Assembly (NCBI GenBank): GCA_963664285.2
Contig: CAXXNX010000040.1
Location: forward strand, 1 to 64,000
Source of the DNA: JAJCYL01 sp963664285
GTDB lineage: Bacteria > Bacteroidota > Bacteroidia > Cytophagales > Cyclobacteriaceae
Direction: 5' to 3'
Length of the DNA: 64,000 bases
Shown: positions 27,249-36,877 of the stretch, piece by piece
Position numbering within the stretch: position 1 is the stretch's first letter
How the letters are laid out: the number at the start of each line of letters is the position of its first letter
Made by a program: the position numbers and the translations under genes
Notes under the pieces: model-generated
Database searches by the model: none
Told to the model about the DNA's origin: nothing
The model's input: only the letters and a program-made list of their open reading frames with translations

Positions 27249-28103
27249 ATGGTTGTCTGTTACCAAATAAATGAAATAAAAAAAATACTCTCCAGAATGT
27301 CTGGTAGAAACCAAACCGTAGGATTTGTACCGACGATGGGTGCACTTCATAAAGGCCATCTAAAATTACTCAATGAGGCGAGAGGGGATAACAGTGTACT
27401 GGTAAGCAGCATCTTTGTCAATCCAATTCAATTTAATAATCCCAAGGATTATCAGAAATATCCCCAAGATATTGATAACGATCTATCTCTCATGGAAAAA
27501 GCCCAATGTGACATTGTCTTTGTTCCGAGCATGGAAGAGATGTATCCTGCAGAGTCGATTGTTTGTTTGAATTTTGGATCCTATGAAAAAAAACTTGAAG
27601 GCGCTTTCAGGCCTGGCCATTTTAATGGAGTTGGTATTGTTCTAGCAAAACTATTCAACATAATACGACCAAACAGGGCATACTTTGGTCAAAAGGATCT
27701 TCAACAGGCTGTAATAGTATCAAAATTGGTAGAAGATCTCCTTTTCGGAATTGAAATCAAGATCGTATCAACAATGAGAGAAAAGGATGGACTCGCCTCC
27801 TCTTCAAGAAATCGTCGATTAAATGATGACCAAAGAAAAGATGCGGCAAGATTCTACAAAGCACTGAAACTTGCCCAAAAAAAACTGATTGAAAAGCAAC
27901 CAATTGATGCGGTGAGGGAACAAGTAACCAGGCTCATCAATGAGCAATCAAATATGAAACTCGAGTATTTTGAAGTTGTAAATTCCCAAACATTGAAACC
28001 GATCGAAACGATAAACTCCGATGAACAAATCTCGTTGTGTATTGCAGGATATGTAGGAGATATCAGGCTGCTTGACAATATATATCTCAATGAAGATCAG
28101 TAA
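27249..28103 (+). CDS. panC: Pantothenate synthetase
   Basis: 284 residues. It joins pantoate and beta-alanine with ATP. Visible motifs are VGFVPTMGALHKGHLKLLNE with the HxGH nucleotide site, SIFVNPIQFNNPKDYQKYP, and FGQKDLQQ with SSRNRRL near the end. The ATG at 27249 gives MVVCYQINEIKK; the in-frame ATG at 27231 would start inside the promoter region. It is followed after 9 bases by panD, which is broken, so beta-alanine would have to come from elsewhere. Confidence 0.95.
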   Translation: MVVCYQINEIKKILSRMSGRNQTVGFVPTMGALHKGHLKLLNEARGDNSVLVSSIFVNPIQFNNPKDYQKYPQDIDNDLSLMEKAQCDIVFVPSMEEMYPAESIVCLNFGSYEKKLEGAFRPGHFNGVGIVLAKLFNIIRPNRAYFGQKDLQQAVIVSKLVEDLLFGIEIKIVSTMREKDGLASSSRNRRLNDDQRKDAARFYKALKLAQKKLIEKQPIDAVREQVTRLINEQSNMKLEYFEVVNSQTLKPIETINSDEQISLCIAGYVGDIRLLDNIYLNEDQ

Positions 28104-28112
28104 AAATTTACG

Positions 28113-28424
28113 ATGCTATTGAATTTTATGAAGTCAAAGATCCGTTGGATCAAAGTCACCCAGCGGAGTTACATTATGTAGGGAGAACCACAATCGACGA
28201 GGAACTTATGAAGGCTTTATCTCTATATGAAATTGAGAAAGTGCAAATTGTTGATATCATCAATGGTGAAAGAATTGAAACCTACATCATCAAAGAGCAG
28301 ACTGTAAGTGGTCAAATTTACATGAATGGACCAGCGGCAAGAAACCTCATTGACCAAACTTAAAGAAGCTAAGCACAAACCAATTATCATTTTCCCCAAT
28401 GAATACAATAAATTACCAGCTTAA
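28113..28424 (+). pseudogene. panD: Aspartate 1-decarboxylase, degraded
   Basis: Three frames together give PanD: FMKSKIRWIKVTQ, then (shifted) AELHYVGRTTIDEELMKALS with VQIVDIINGERIETYII and MNGPAARN, then (shifted) LTKLKEAKHKPIIIF and the end PNEYNKLPA. Lesions: a one-base loss near 28157, a deletion of about 40-45 bases at 28345 where the GDxVIIISF strand should be, and the codon for the essential serine (family YxGS, self-cleaved to make the pyruvoyl group) changed to arginine (YVGRTTID). The stop directly abuts the next ATG. Several independent hits, including the catalytic residue, make this a real pseudogene rather than a reading error. Confidence 0.85.
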
Positions 28425-29429
28425 ATGAAACGGATACTAATATCCATTTTAAAGTATGTCTTCACGTCGTCTATGGCGTTTGGATTACTATGGTATGCCT
28501 TCAAGGATATTTCTATTGGTGACATGATTTCTCAGTTAGGTAAAGTACAATTTGGATGGATCTATTTATCTATCGCTTTATCAGTACTAAGTCATATTTT
28601 AAGGGCTTATCGATGGAAAATTTTAATACAACCGCTCAACTACTCAGTTCCTCTTGCAACGTCCTTCTGGGCAGTGATGATAGGTTATCTTGCCAATCTT
28701 GCTTTTCCAAGAATGGGAGAAATTACCAAATGTGGCGTGATCAAAAGAACCCATGGTGTGGAAATGTCCGCCTCAATGGGGACAGTAGTTACGGAACGAA
28801 TTATTGATCTACTTGTATTACTAATGATCCTGCTTGTCACATTTATGATTGAGTTTGATCGGTTAAATCAATTTTTCATTGACCTTGTCAGTGAAAAACT
28901 TCCTGACAACAGCATCAGTATAATACTCCAAACCGTAATAGTGGCCGGAGTTGTCTTACTAACTATTATGGTTCTTGTAATTCGCTTTAAGTCTTTAATT
29001 CTTGAGAGCCGGCTATTTCAAAAACTTAAGACATCAATTTTGCACTTCAAAGATGGGCTACTGAGTGTCCGAAAAATTAAGAATGTGACCGGATTTATTG
29101 CAAGTACCTTTGGCATGTGGGTATTGTATTACCTTATGGCATATGTAATTTTGTTCTCAATGCCAGAGACCGCTGGTCTCGACTGGATTGCCGGATTAGC
29201 CATTCTAGTAGTCGGTGGTGTTGCTATGTCTGCGCCTGTACAAGGTGGCATTGGTACGTACCACTTTATGGTTGGCGCTTTACTAACACTTTATGCGATC
29301 CAATTAGAGACGGGCGTATTTTTTGCAACACTTTTACACACATCACAAACATTGGCTGTTATGACTCTTGGCTGTATAGGGTTAATCGTCATTTCCTTAA
29401 CCAAAAAAAAAGCTGTGAAAAGTCCTTAA
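28425..29429 (+). CDS. Flippase-like / lysylphosphatidylglycerol synthase TM-domain protein (UPF0104)
   Basis: 334 residues, an integral membrane protein with about seven to eight helices and no soluble synthetase domain. It shows the family patterns LRAYRWKILIQP, SFWAVMIGYLANLAFPRMGEI (the NxxxPxRxGE-like loop) and GGVAMSAPVQGGIGTYHFM. Proteins of this group include the flippase part of MprF and dolichol-phosphate-type flippase relatives; the lipid substrate here is unknown. The gene abuts panD and is followed after 7 bases by the heptose adenylyltransferase, which hints at envelope lipid or LPS metabolism. Confidence 0.85.
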   Translation: MKRILISILKYVFTSSMAFGLLWYAFKDISIGDMISQLGKVQFGWIYLSIALSVLSHILRAYRWKILIQPLNYSVPLATSFWAVMIGYLANLAFPRMGEITKCGVIKRTHGVEMSASMGTVVTERIIDLLVLLMILLVTFMIEFDRLNQFFIDLVSEKLPDNSISIILQTVIVAGVVLLTIMVLVIRFKSLILESRLFQKLKTSILHFKDGLLSVRKIKNVTGFIASTFGMWVLYYLMAYVILFSMPETAGLDWIAGLAILVVGGVAMSAPVQGGIGTYHFMVGALLTLYAIQLETGVFFATLLHTSQTLAVMTLGCIGLIVISLTKKKAVKSP

Positions 29430-29436
29430 GATTGGG

Positions 29437-29889
29437 ATGAGTAATAAATTACAAATCGTTAAAAAATGGAAAGCTTCCGGATTGAAAATCGTTTTTACAA
29501 ATGGGTGTTTTGATCTACTTCATCCGGGCCATATATCCTACTTAAAAAAAGCAAAAACATTAGGCGATAAATTAATTGTTGGTATTAATTCTGATCATTT
29601 CGTAAAAAAACTCAAAGGGTCAGATCGGCCTGTTTTTAAGCTTGATGAACGGATGCAAATACTTTCATCTCTTTCCTTTGTTGATCTGGTAATTCCCTTT
29701 GAAAGTGAAACGCCTCTTCATCTCATTGAGGAAATACAACCTGACGTTTTGGTCAAAGGAGGAGATTACAATGTAGAAAACATAGCAGGGTCAAAATTCG
29801 TTATCACCAGCGGTGGGAAGGTTAAAACACTTACTTTTGAAAAAGGCTACTCCACCACAGAAATTATTAAAAGAATTAGGGGATTATAA
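29437..29889 (+). CDS. rfaE2: D-glycero-beta-D-manno-heptose 1-phosphate adenylyltransferase
   Basis: 150 residues, a stand-alone nucleotidyltransferase domain corresponding to the C-terminal half of E. coli HldE. FTNGCFDLLHPGHISYLKKA carries the HxGH motif, followed by DVLVKGGDYN and the C-terminal GYSTTEIIKRI. It makes ADP-heptose precursors for lipopolysaccharide. It sits in a run of closely spaced same-strand genes from panC to the zinc peptidase. Confidence 0.93.
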   Translation: MSNKLQIVKKWKASGLKIVFTNGCFDLLHPGHISYLKKAKTLGDKLIVGINSDHFVKKLKGSDRPVFKLDERMQILSSLSFVDLVIPFESETPLHLIEEIQPDVLVKGGDYNVENIAGSKFVITSGGKVKTLTFEKGYSTTEIIKRIRGL

Positions 29890-29902
29890 ATACTAACTGA
29901 AT

Positions 29903-30595
29903 ATGTTAATCTTAATATTTATTGTATTCGCAATAGCAAGTTGGGCGGTCAGTTCAAGGCTTAAAAGTAAATTCAAAAAATACTCACAAATAGGTTTGCA
30001 ATCCGGTTTTTCCGGTAGAGAAATTGCAGAGCTAATGTTGGTTGACAATGGAATTCACGACGTAAAAGTTACTGCAACACCAGGTAGGTTAACCGATCAC
30101 TACAATCCATCAAATAAGACAGTAAACCTGAGTGAAAGTGTTTACCATGGACGTTCAACAGCTGCTGCTGCTGTCGCAGCTCATGAATGTGGCCACGCCG
30201 TTCAACATGCTAAAGCCTACAGTTTTCTGGAATTAAGGTCAGCCATGGTGCCAGTCCAAAACATAAGTGGGAAAATCATGAATTTCATCATGTTGGCAAT
30301 GATTTTTGGTGGCGGATTTCTTTATGGATTAGGCATCCAAAATATAATTCTGGTGATCATAGCTGCCCAGGCTGTCATGACCTTGTTTTCAATGGTGACG
30401 CTCCCAGTTGAATTTGATGCCAGTAATAGAGCTTTGGCTTGGATGACCAATAGAGGTATAGTTAACGAACCGGAGCACGAGATGGCCAAAGATGCTTTGA
30501 AGTGGGCGGCTATGACCTATGTTGTTGCAGCATTGGGCTCATTAGTAACACTTTTGTACTGGGTTATGGTCTTTCTTGGCGGAAGCCGCGACTAG
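29903..30595 (+). CDS. YugP-family membrane zinc metallopeptidase
   Basis: 230 residues. The zinc motif is HECGH in AAVAAHECGHAVQHAKAYSF, with the third ligand probably in VEFDASNRAL. Hydrophobic helices lie at the N-terminus (LILIFIVFAIASWAV) and near residues 130-170, with one at the C-terminus. YugP proteins are uncharacterised membrane proteases of about this length. The gene follows rfaE2 by 13 bases, and a promoter for the next gene overlaps its 3' end. Confidence 0.9.
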   Translation: MLILIFIVFAIASWAVSSRLKSKFKKYSQIGLQSGFSGREIAELMLVDNGIHDVKVTATPGRLTDHYNPSNKTVNLSESVYHGRSTAAAAVAAHECGHAVQHAKAYSFLELRSAMVPVQNISGKIMNFIMLAMIFGGGFLYGLGIQNIILVIIAAQAVMTLFSMVTLPVEFDASNRALAWMTNRGIVNEPEHEMAKDALKWAAMTYVVAALGSLVTLLYWVMVFLGGSRD

Positions 30596-30607
30596 ATTCT
30601 ATATTTG
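30576..30607 (+). promoter_or_regulatory. Bacteroidota-type promoter for the acyl-CoA dehydrogenase
   Basis: TTG at 30576-30578, 21-base spacer, TATATTTG at 30600-30607, followed by CGG; 33 bases upstream of the ATG. The -33 box lies in the last codons of the preceding gene. Confidence 0.65.
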
Positions 30608-30640
30608 CGGCCAGTTCCACAAAAATAGAGATCATAATTA

Positions 30641-31780
30641 ATGGACTTTAGTTTGACAGAAGAGCAACTTGCCGTACAGCAAGCTGCAAGGGATTTTGCC
30701 CAAAATGAGCTCCTCCCCGGGGTAATTGAACGCGATGATAAGCAGCAGTTTCCGGCTGATCAGATTAGACAAATGGGAGAGTTGGGCTTCATGGGAATGA
30801 TGGTGGATTCCAAATATAATGGCGCAGGACTCGATTCTATTTCCTATGTTCTGGCAATGGAAGAGATTTCCAAAGTTGATGCGTCTGTCTCCGTAGTGAT
30901 GTCAGTCAATAATTCATTGGTCTGCTGGGGATTAGAAACATTCGGTACTGAAGAACAAAAAGAAAAGTATCTCAAACCATTAGCTACAGGTGAAAAAATT
31001 GGAGCTTTCTGCTTGTCAGAACCAGAAGCTGGTTCAGATGCCACCTCACAACGCACAACCGCTGAAGATAAGGGAGATTATTACTTACTAAATGGTACAA
31101 AAAACTGGATTACAAGTGGTAAAAGTGCCTCCATCTATATTGTCATGGCTCAAACTGATCCGGAAAAGAGGCACAAAGGTATTAATGCCCTCATCCTGGA
31201 ACGCGGAATGGAGGGATTCACCGTAGGGAAAAAGGAAAATAAACTTGGTATTCGAGGTTCTGATACTCATTCACTAATGTTCTCTGATGTTAAGGTGCCC
31301 AAAGAAAACCGAATAGGAGAAGACGGGTTTGGTTTTTCATTAGCCATGAAGAGCCTGAATGGCGGTCGAATAGGAATAGCTGCACAAGCTTTAGGGATAG
31401 CTTCAGGAGCGCTTGAACTCTCTACTAAGTATTCTAAGGAAAGAAAAGCATTTGGTAAACCAATTGCAGAACATCAGGGGATTCATTTTAAACTTTCCGA
31501 AATGGCTACAGAAATTGAAGCCGCCCGTAATCTCGTTCATAAGGCTGCATGGTTAAAGGACCAAAAGATGGACTATTCACATGTAAGCGCTATGGCGAAA
31601 TTGTACGCCTCAACAGTAGCTATGAAGTGGACCGTCGAGGCGGTTCAAATTCACGGCGGATATGGCTTTGTTAAGGAATATCATGTAGAACGGTTGATGA
31701 GAGATGCTAAAATTACTCAGATCTACGAAGGCACCTCTGAAATTCAAAAAATCGTTATCGCAAGGGGATTATTAAAATAG
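30641..31780 (+). CDS. Acyl-CoA dehydrogenase
   Basis: 379 residues, the usual length of a short-chain-type FAD-dependent acyl-CoA dehydrogenase. Visible signatures are GAFCLSEPEAGSDATSQRTT, the flavin-site LNGTKNWITSGKSA, and IQIHGGYGF-type AVQIHGGYGFVKEYHVERLM. Near the C-terminus QIYEGTSEIQ holds the catalytic glutamate. It catalyses alpha-beta dehydrogenation of acyl-CoA in fatty acid or branched amino acid breakdown. It has its own promoter and probably forms a single-gene unit. Chain-length preference cannot be read from the sequence. Confidence 0.95.
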   Translation: MDFSLTEEQLAVQQAARDFAQNELLPGVIERDDKQQFPADQIRQMGELGFMGMMVDSKYNGAGLDSISYVLAMEEISKVDASVSVVMSVNNSLVCWGLETFGTEEQKEKYLKPLATGEKIGAFCLSEPEAGSDATSQRTTAEDKGDYYLLNGTKNWITSGKSASIYIVMAQTDPEKRHKGINALILERGMEGFTVGKKENKLGIRGSDTHSLMFSDVKVPKENRIGEDGFGFSLAMKSLNGGRIGIAAQALGIASGALELSTKYSKERKAFGKPIAEHQGIHFKLSEMATEIEAARNLVHKAAWLKDQKMDYSHVSAMAKLYASTVAMKWTVEAVQIHGGYGFVKEYHVERLMRDAKITQIYEGTSEIQKIVIARGLLK

Positions 31781-31904
31781 TACAATCTACTCATTCCTGA
31801 ATTTCCCGGGATATTTTTGTTTTTATTTACAGGATGTATTAGATTTATCCAATTAATCTTTTAGAAAAGTATAATTTATACTTGGATAATTGTAAACTCC
31901 ACAA

Positions 31905-32825
31905 ATGGAAGACTATAACAAAATCATAGAATCCCTTAGTGTTCGATTCAGCAAAGCCAAGAATATTCATATTTTAAAGCCACTAACCATTGAGAACTAC
32001 TATGATGTTGAAAATACGGTGCTCATCGTAAACAAAGGGGAAGTAAAATTTGGCAAGGATAAGGAGATCATTAAAGAGAACGAGGTCCTTTTCATACCTG
32101 GGGGAAAGATGGTTCCCGTAAGTTATGGATCAGGAACACCAATAAGCTTGTCAAACGATAATTTTATTAGTAACAAGGAGAAATATTTTAAACAATATGA
32201 ATATAATGAAGATCATCCTGATCTTGAGAATTTTAGTTTTGTAAACTTTGGAGCTAAGGTTTTTGACTCTGTTAACTTCTTTGCTTCACTTGATATTCCA
32301 CCATTCACCATTCGCAGTAATTCCAAGATCAACAATCTGATTATTGAGATCATCAGGGAAAATGACTCCTCATTTCCGGGAAAGGAAAGAGTGGTAAAGA
32401 TTAATACGGAGTATCTGGCAGTTGAATTGATCCGATACATTCTTGATAATGGGTTGTTCGTAGAACAACTGGCTACAAACAGCACTTATTTTAAAGATCC
32501 GCGATTAATTGACATTTTCGCGTACATCAAGGAAAATCTGGGTCACGACCTGTCAAATAAGGTCTTATCCAATGTAGCCAATGTTTCTGAAGACTATGTG
32601 GGACAATATTTCAAGATGCTCACCGGTATTAATCCCCAGGATTACATTGAATATCAACGAATGGAAATGGCCGTGGATTTACTTCGAACCTCGAAGAAAA
32701 GCATACGTGAAATTGGTAAGGAAGTGGGCTACAAAGATACTGCTTATTTCTGCCGCAGGTTTAAAATGATGTTTGGCATTCCCGCCGGGAAAATGCGAAG
32801 AAGAGAGTCACTAATGAACGTTTAA
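31905..32825 (+). CDS. AraC-family transcriptional regulator
   Basis: 306 residues. The N-terminal ~180 residues form a cupin-like sensor (IVNKGEVKFGKDKEIIKENE and VLFIPGGKMVPVSYG). The C-terminal ~100 residues are the double helix-turn-helix of the AraC family: SNKVLSNVANVSEDYVGQYF and SIREIGKEVGYKDTAYFCRR ending in the FKMMFGIPAGKMR pattern. The ligand is unknown. It stands alone in its orientation, between the acyl-CoA dehydrogenase and a convergent gene whose stop is 1 base away. Confidence 0.92.
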   Translation: MEDYNKIIESLSVRFSKAKNIHILKPLTIENYYDVENTVLIVNKGEVKFGKDKEIIKENEVLFIPGGKMVPVSYGSGTPISLSNDNFISNKEKYFKQYEYNEDHPDLENFSFVNFGAKVFDSVNFFASLDIPPFTIRSNSKINNLIIEIIRENDSSFPGKERVVKINTEYLAVELIRYILDNGLFVEQLATNSTYFKDPRLIDIFAYIKENLGHDLSNKVLSNVANVSEDYVGQYFKMLTGINPQDYIEYQRMEMAVDLLRTSKKSIREIGKEVGYKDTAYFCRRFKMMFGIPAGKMRRRESLMNV

Positions 32826-32826
32826 G

Positions 32827-33996
32827 CTATCCTTTGATTGGTAATCTTTTAAACTCCCTTGTTTCATCAAATAGCTTACGGTAAGTATTGTGGGTTTTTC
32901 CAATTTCAGCACCAATTTGTTTTACTACTATTATCATTTTTCGATTGGTATCCTGAACCCAGTTCATTTCTAAAATTGGATAGCGTCTATAGTCCTTTTG
33001 CACCATTTGAGCGGTGGCCATAACCAATGCGCCATCTAGGCCTTTGCCCTGGTGTTCGGGCGCCACACCAAAAACCAATCCCATCATTTTCTTATTGGTT
33101 TTTCTTAGCTTATGATACAGGAATTTGAGTTTCCCGATAAGGTTCATTTTGCCATTTACATATTTAAAGATCTGATTCACCTCGGGGAGGTTTATGTAAA
33201 AAGCTACCGGATCCCCTTTATAGTAAGCAAACCAAATGATCTTCTCGTCTATAATCGGCTTCATTTTTTTCATAATAGACGCCGCCTGGTCTGCAGACAT
33301 CTCAGCCACCCCGTCCCTATTGGCCCAGGCTTTATTGTAAACTATTCTGAAATCTTCCCCATATTTTTTTAAGTCTTTCCTTTTCAAGTGTTCGAAATGG
33401 TAGTTCTTATCTTTATTAAGTATATCCGCCTTTTGCATTATTCGCGGATGGAACGGATCAAAAGTGTTCCTAATAAAAGTGAAGCCTTTGAAATATACCT
33501 GAAATCCATAATTCTCAAATAATTCGATGTAATAAGGAAAATTGTAGTTGCATTGATAATTCGGTTCCAAATCAAAACCCTCCGCCAAAAGTCCCCACCA
33601 CCTGTCTCGTTCTCCAAAATTGATAGGTCCATCCATGGCTTCCATACCTCTTTGCTCCAGCCAATCCTTACAGGTATCAAAGAGAATATTGGCTGCCTCT
33701 TGATCATTAATGCATTCAAATAAACCTAAACCACCAGTTGGTTGGTCGTTGTCCTTGTCGGCTGTTTTTTTATTGACGAAAGCAGCTACTCTTCCAATTG
33801 TTTTTTCGCTGTCGTCTTGAAGTGCCCATCTTGTACATTCCCCATGACTAAAGGCTTTATTGATTTCAGGATCAAAGAATGCCTCGATATCCTTATTCAA
33901 AGGCCTGATCCAGTTAGACTGATCTTTATAAAGTTTTACGGGAAGAAGAATGAATTCTTTCCTGTGCCTCTTCTCTGTAATTTCAATCACTTTCAT
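32827..33996 (-). CDS. GNAT-fold protein of unknown substrate
   Basis: 389 residues, soluble. The C-terminal half has a GNAT-like acyl-CoA binding segment (MGLVFGVAPEHQGKGLDGAL followed by VMATAQM) and LEMNWVQDTNRKM that fits the beta-strand after it. The N-terminal half, with RVAAFVNKK and GLGLFECINDQEAANILFD, looks like a second, degenerate GNAT unit. Proteins of this size and form occur widely in Bacteroidota and are annotated only as hypothetical or GNAT-like. No operon partner is seen. Confidence 0.7.
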   Translation of the reverse strand: MKVIEITEKRHRKEFILLPVKLYKDQSNWIRPLNKDIEAFFDPEINKAFSHGECTRWALQDDSEKTIGRVAAFVNKKTADKDNDQPTGGLGLFECINDQEAANILFDTCKDWLEQRGMEAMDGPINFGERDRWWGLLAEGFDLEPNYQCNYNFPYYIELFENYGFQVYFKGFTFIRNTFDPFHPRIMQKADILNKDKNYHFEHLKRKDLKKYGEDFRIVYNKAWANRDGVAEMSADQAASIMKKMKPIIDEKIIWFAYYKGDPVAFYINLPEVNQIFKYVNGKMNLIGKLKFLYHKLRKTNKKMMGLVFGVAPEHQGKGLDGALVMATAQMVQKDYRRYPILEMNWVQDTNRKMIIVVKQIGAEIGKTHNTYRKLFDETREFKRLPIKG

Positions 33997-34190
33997 GGAT
34001 TTACAAGAATAGGAAATTTCTGTCCAACAAAAGGATTCATTAGATCACTAAAGGGTACCTTCATAAACACTATACGGACCTCAGAGTAGAATAGAAGCTT
34101 AAGATTTATTTCTTTTACTTTGAAGGCATAGCGTAGTTATTTCGAGAAGAAAAAGGATTGAAGATTAAGCTTCAAATCTACTCCCATAGG

Positions 34191-34288
34191 GCATTACGGA
34201 GAAACACCCACTCTTCGTTAAATAACCTTCACCGTAGCTCTGCTACGCCGAAGAACATCTGCCTTGATTGGGTGTTTCTCTGTAATGC
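34191..34288. repeat. 98-bp nested palindrome, possible MITE or REP-like element
   Basis: Outer arms GCATTACGGAGAAACACCCA (34191-34210) and its complement TGGGTGTTTCTCTGTAATGC (34269-34288) pair over 20 bases with one mismatch. Inside is a second hairpin, CGTAGC-TCT-GCTACG (34233-34247), extendable to 12 pairs with two mismatches. It lies in the 323-base gap between the GNAT-like gene and the tandem IS1380 copies, 30 bases from the nearer IS end. Nothing else was found in that gap. Confidence 0.6.
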
Positions 34289-34322
34289 TGAGACCGAATA
34301 AGGTTTATAGAGGTGCCCTTAA

Positions 34323-35172
34323 CCCGAAAAATTCATAGTAGACAATAAAAAACAGGCATAAATTGCTTATATTGAGATAGTTAGACAACAAAATAAGCAA
34401 TTAATTTATGCCTGAATATAAGGAAAAAGATACCGTATTTTATCGAGGAAAACAAGCTTTTAAATTTGATTTTTCAGCATCAGCGATTAGCTCAGACGGA
34501 GCGATATTGTTAAGTGAAAAAGTAGAGAGAAAGACTGGTCTATTAAAAAGCTTCGCCGCACTGATTCCTGACTATCGAAACCCCTTTTTTATCGAATACA
34601 CTTATGAAGAAATGCTTCGCCAACGGGTGTTTTTAATGATGCAGGGCTATCAGGATTGCAATGACGAACAAAAACTCCGAGAGGATCCGGTGATCCGTAA
34701 AGTACTAGATAGCGGATTATGTTCCCAGCCTACTTTAAGTCGATTTGAAAACAAGGCCGATCGGAGTCTGATCTACCAGATGAGTCAATGGTTTGTAGAC
34801 CGTTATGTAGAGGAGTTGAAAGAGAAGACTGGTCAAATCATCATTGATGTAGATGGTACCGATGACCCTACTCATGGATCCCAACAACTCAGTTTGTATA
34901 ATGGCTATTATGGACAGACTATGTACCATGAGTTGCTCTTTAAGGACGGGAACACTGGTCAGGTCATTTTACCAGTACTACGTCCGGGCAATTGTCACTC
35001 CAACAAATGGTTTGTGGCCTTATTGAAAAGGATTGTCATTAAAATCAGAAAAAAACTGCCCTCAGTAAAGATCCTTATTCGAGCGGATAGTGGCTTTTCA
35101 GGAGCATCTTTTTATCGGATAGCTAAGCAGTTTGACCTTCAATTTTGTTTAGGTATTAGTAGTAATGAAGTT
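34323..35172 (+). mobile_element. IS1380 copy D1, 5' part only
   Basis: 850 bp of an IS1380 copy in plus orientation, preceded by TTAA (34319-34322). It stops at 35173-35176, where its own internal TTAA (native sequence GTTTTAAAGAC) forms the junction with the next copy. The 3' part is absent on the far side of that second copy. The arrangement fits insertion of D2 into D1 followed by recombination between their identical 3' parts. Confidence 0.88.
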
Positions 35173-35202
35173 TTAACCCGAAAAATTCATAGTAGACAAT
35201 AA
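34408..35202 (+). pseudogene. IS1380 transposase, truncated by the adjacent copy
   Basis: The first 255 codons are native (through GISSNEVL), including D147/D149 and D227, and the frame then runs into the end of the next element (TRKIHSRQ) and stops. The ENRIKE glutamate is missing. One substitution, Leu for Phe in HELLFKDG, distinguishes it from all other copies. Confidence 0.9.
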
Positions 35203-36795
35203 AAAACAGGCATAAATTGCTTATATTGAGATAGTTAGACAACAAAATAAGCAATTAATTTATGCCTGAATATAAGGAAAAAGATACCGTATTTTATCGA
35301 GGAAAACAAGCTTTTAAATTTGATTTTTCAGCATCAGCGATTAGCTCAGACGGAGCGATATTGTTAAGTGAAAAAGTAGAGAGAAAGACTGGTCTATTAA
35401 AAAGCTTCGCCGCACTGATTCCTGACTATCGAAACCCCTTTTTTATCGAATACACTTATGAAGAAATGCTTCGCCAACGGGTGTTTTTAATGATGCAGGG
35501 CTATCAGGATTGCAATGACGAACAAAAACTCCGAGAGGATCCGGTGATCCGTAAAGTACTAGATAGCGGATTATGTTCCCAGCCTACTTTAAGTCGATTT
35601 GAAAACAAGGCCGATCGGAGTCTGATCTACCAGATGAGTCAATGGTTTGTAGACCGTTATGTAGAGGAGTTGAAAGAGAAGACTGGTCAAATCATCATTG
35701 ATGTAGATGGTACCGATGACCCTACTCATGGATCCCAACAACTCAGTTTGTATAATGGCTATTATGGACAGACTATGTACCATGAGTTGTTCTTTAAGGA
35801 CGGGAACACCGGTCAGGTCATTTTACCAGTACTACGTCCGGGCAATTGTCACTCCAACAAATGGTTTGTGGCCTTATTGAAAAGGATTGTCATTAAAATC
35901 AGAAAAAACTGCCCTCAGTAAAGATCCTTATTCGAGCGGATAGTGGCTTTTCAGGAGCATCTTTTTATCGGATAGCTAAGCAGTTTGACCTTCAATTTTG
36001 TTTAGGTATTAGTAGTAATGAAGTTTTAAAGACTTTTACCAAACAGACTATCATTGAAGTAAAAAAGGAATATGCTTCAAAAATCATCAAACATCAAGAG
36101 TTTGTTGGCCCGTTTACTTACCAGGCCAAAAGCTGGGATCGTTCTGAAAAGCTGTACGCCAAAGTGGAGTCTACCGGAAAAGGAATGAATGTCCGTTACT
36201 TTGTGAGCAACTTTGAAGCGATGACCGCTCAACAGATTTACTTTGATTTTTATGTCAAGCGAGGTGATGCCAGTGAAAATCGAATAAAGGAACTCAAAAA
36301 CATGACTTATTCCGACCGGCTTTCCTGTCATCGCTACTGGGCCAATTTCATGCGTTTAATCATCGCTACCCTCTGTTATGAAATGTTCCGGCAGATTAAA
36401 TTATTAATTGCCAAAACAAAACACCACTTTGCTAAACGATGGCAAGTGGACAATATCCGGCTTTACCTGATGAAGGTTGGGCGTGCCTGAAAGAAAGGAA
36501 AAGATCATTGACAATACAATTCTCAAGAGCCTTTAGATATCAATACCTGCTGGGCGATTTGCTTACGGTGAACTGACCGATCAGTTAAACAGTTTGGTTT
36601 AATCAAAAAAATGTTCTTCCATAAGAACACAATAGAGCTTTGACTGAAAATTGAAAAATTCTAACAAAAAAACGCTCTAATGTCCTTTGAAATCCAGAAA
36701 CCTGGTTGATCTTCAAATTAATACATACACTCCAATCAAAAATAGTTAGCAACCCATTATTAATCCCAAAATTGGTGGCCTATGAATAATGCGGG
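35177..36795 (+). mobile_element. IS1380 copy D2, complete ends, two 1-bp deletions
   Basis: 1619 bp, two fewer than the others, between TTAA at 35173-35176 and 36796-36799. Both missing bases are in homopolymers: A6 instead of A7 at 35903-35908, and GGG instead of GGGG at 36479-36481. Its right flank (GCTTAATGTATT) is not D1 sequence, so the pair D1+D2 shares one set of outer flanks. Opposite in orientation to the other three complete elements. Confidence 0.9.
35262..36576 (+). pseudogene. IS1380 transposase with two frameshifts
   Basis: The frame is lost at residue 216 (RIVIKIRKNCPQ then stop, native RKKLPS). It is readable again in the shifted frame to LYLMKVG, and is lost a second time (VGRA, native VGACLKERK). 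Each break is one base missing from a homopolymer. Apart from these the sequence is as in the intact copies. Long-read base-calling errors would look the same. Confidence 0.88.
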
Positions 36796-36877
36796 TTAAG
36801 CTTAATGTATTTAAATTTACCGTTACCAATAATTTTCAGATTAGTATTCTCAGCCATCGCATGAGGTAGAACAAAAG

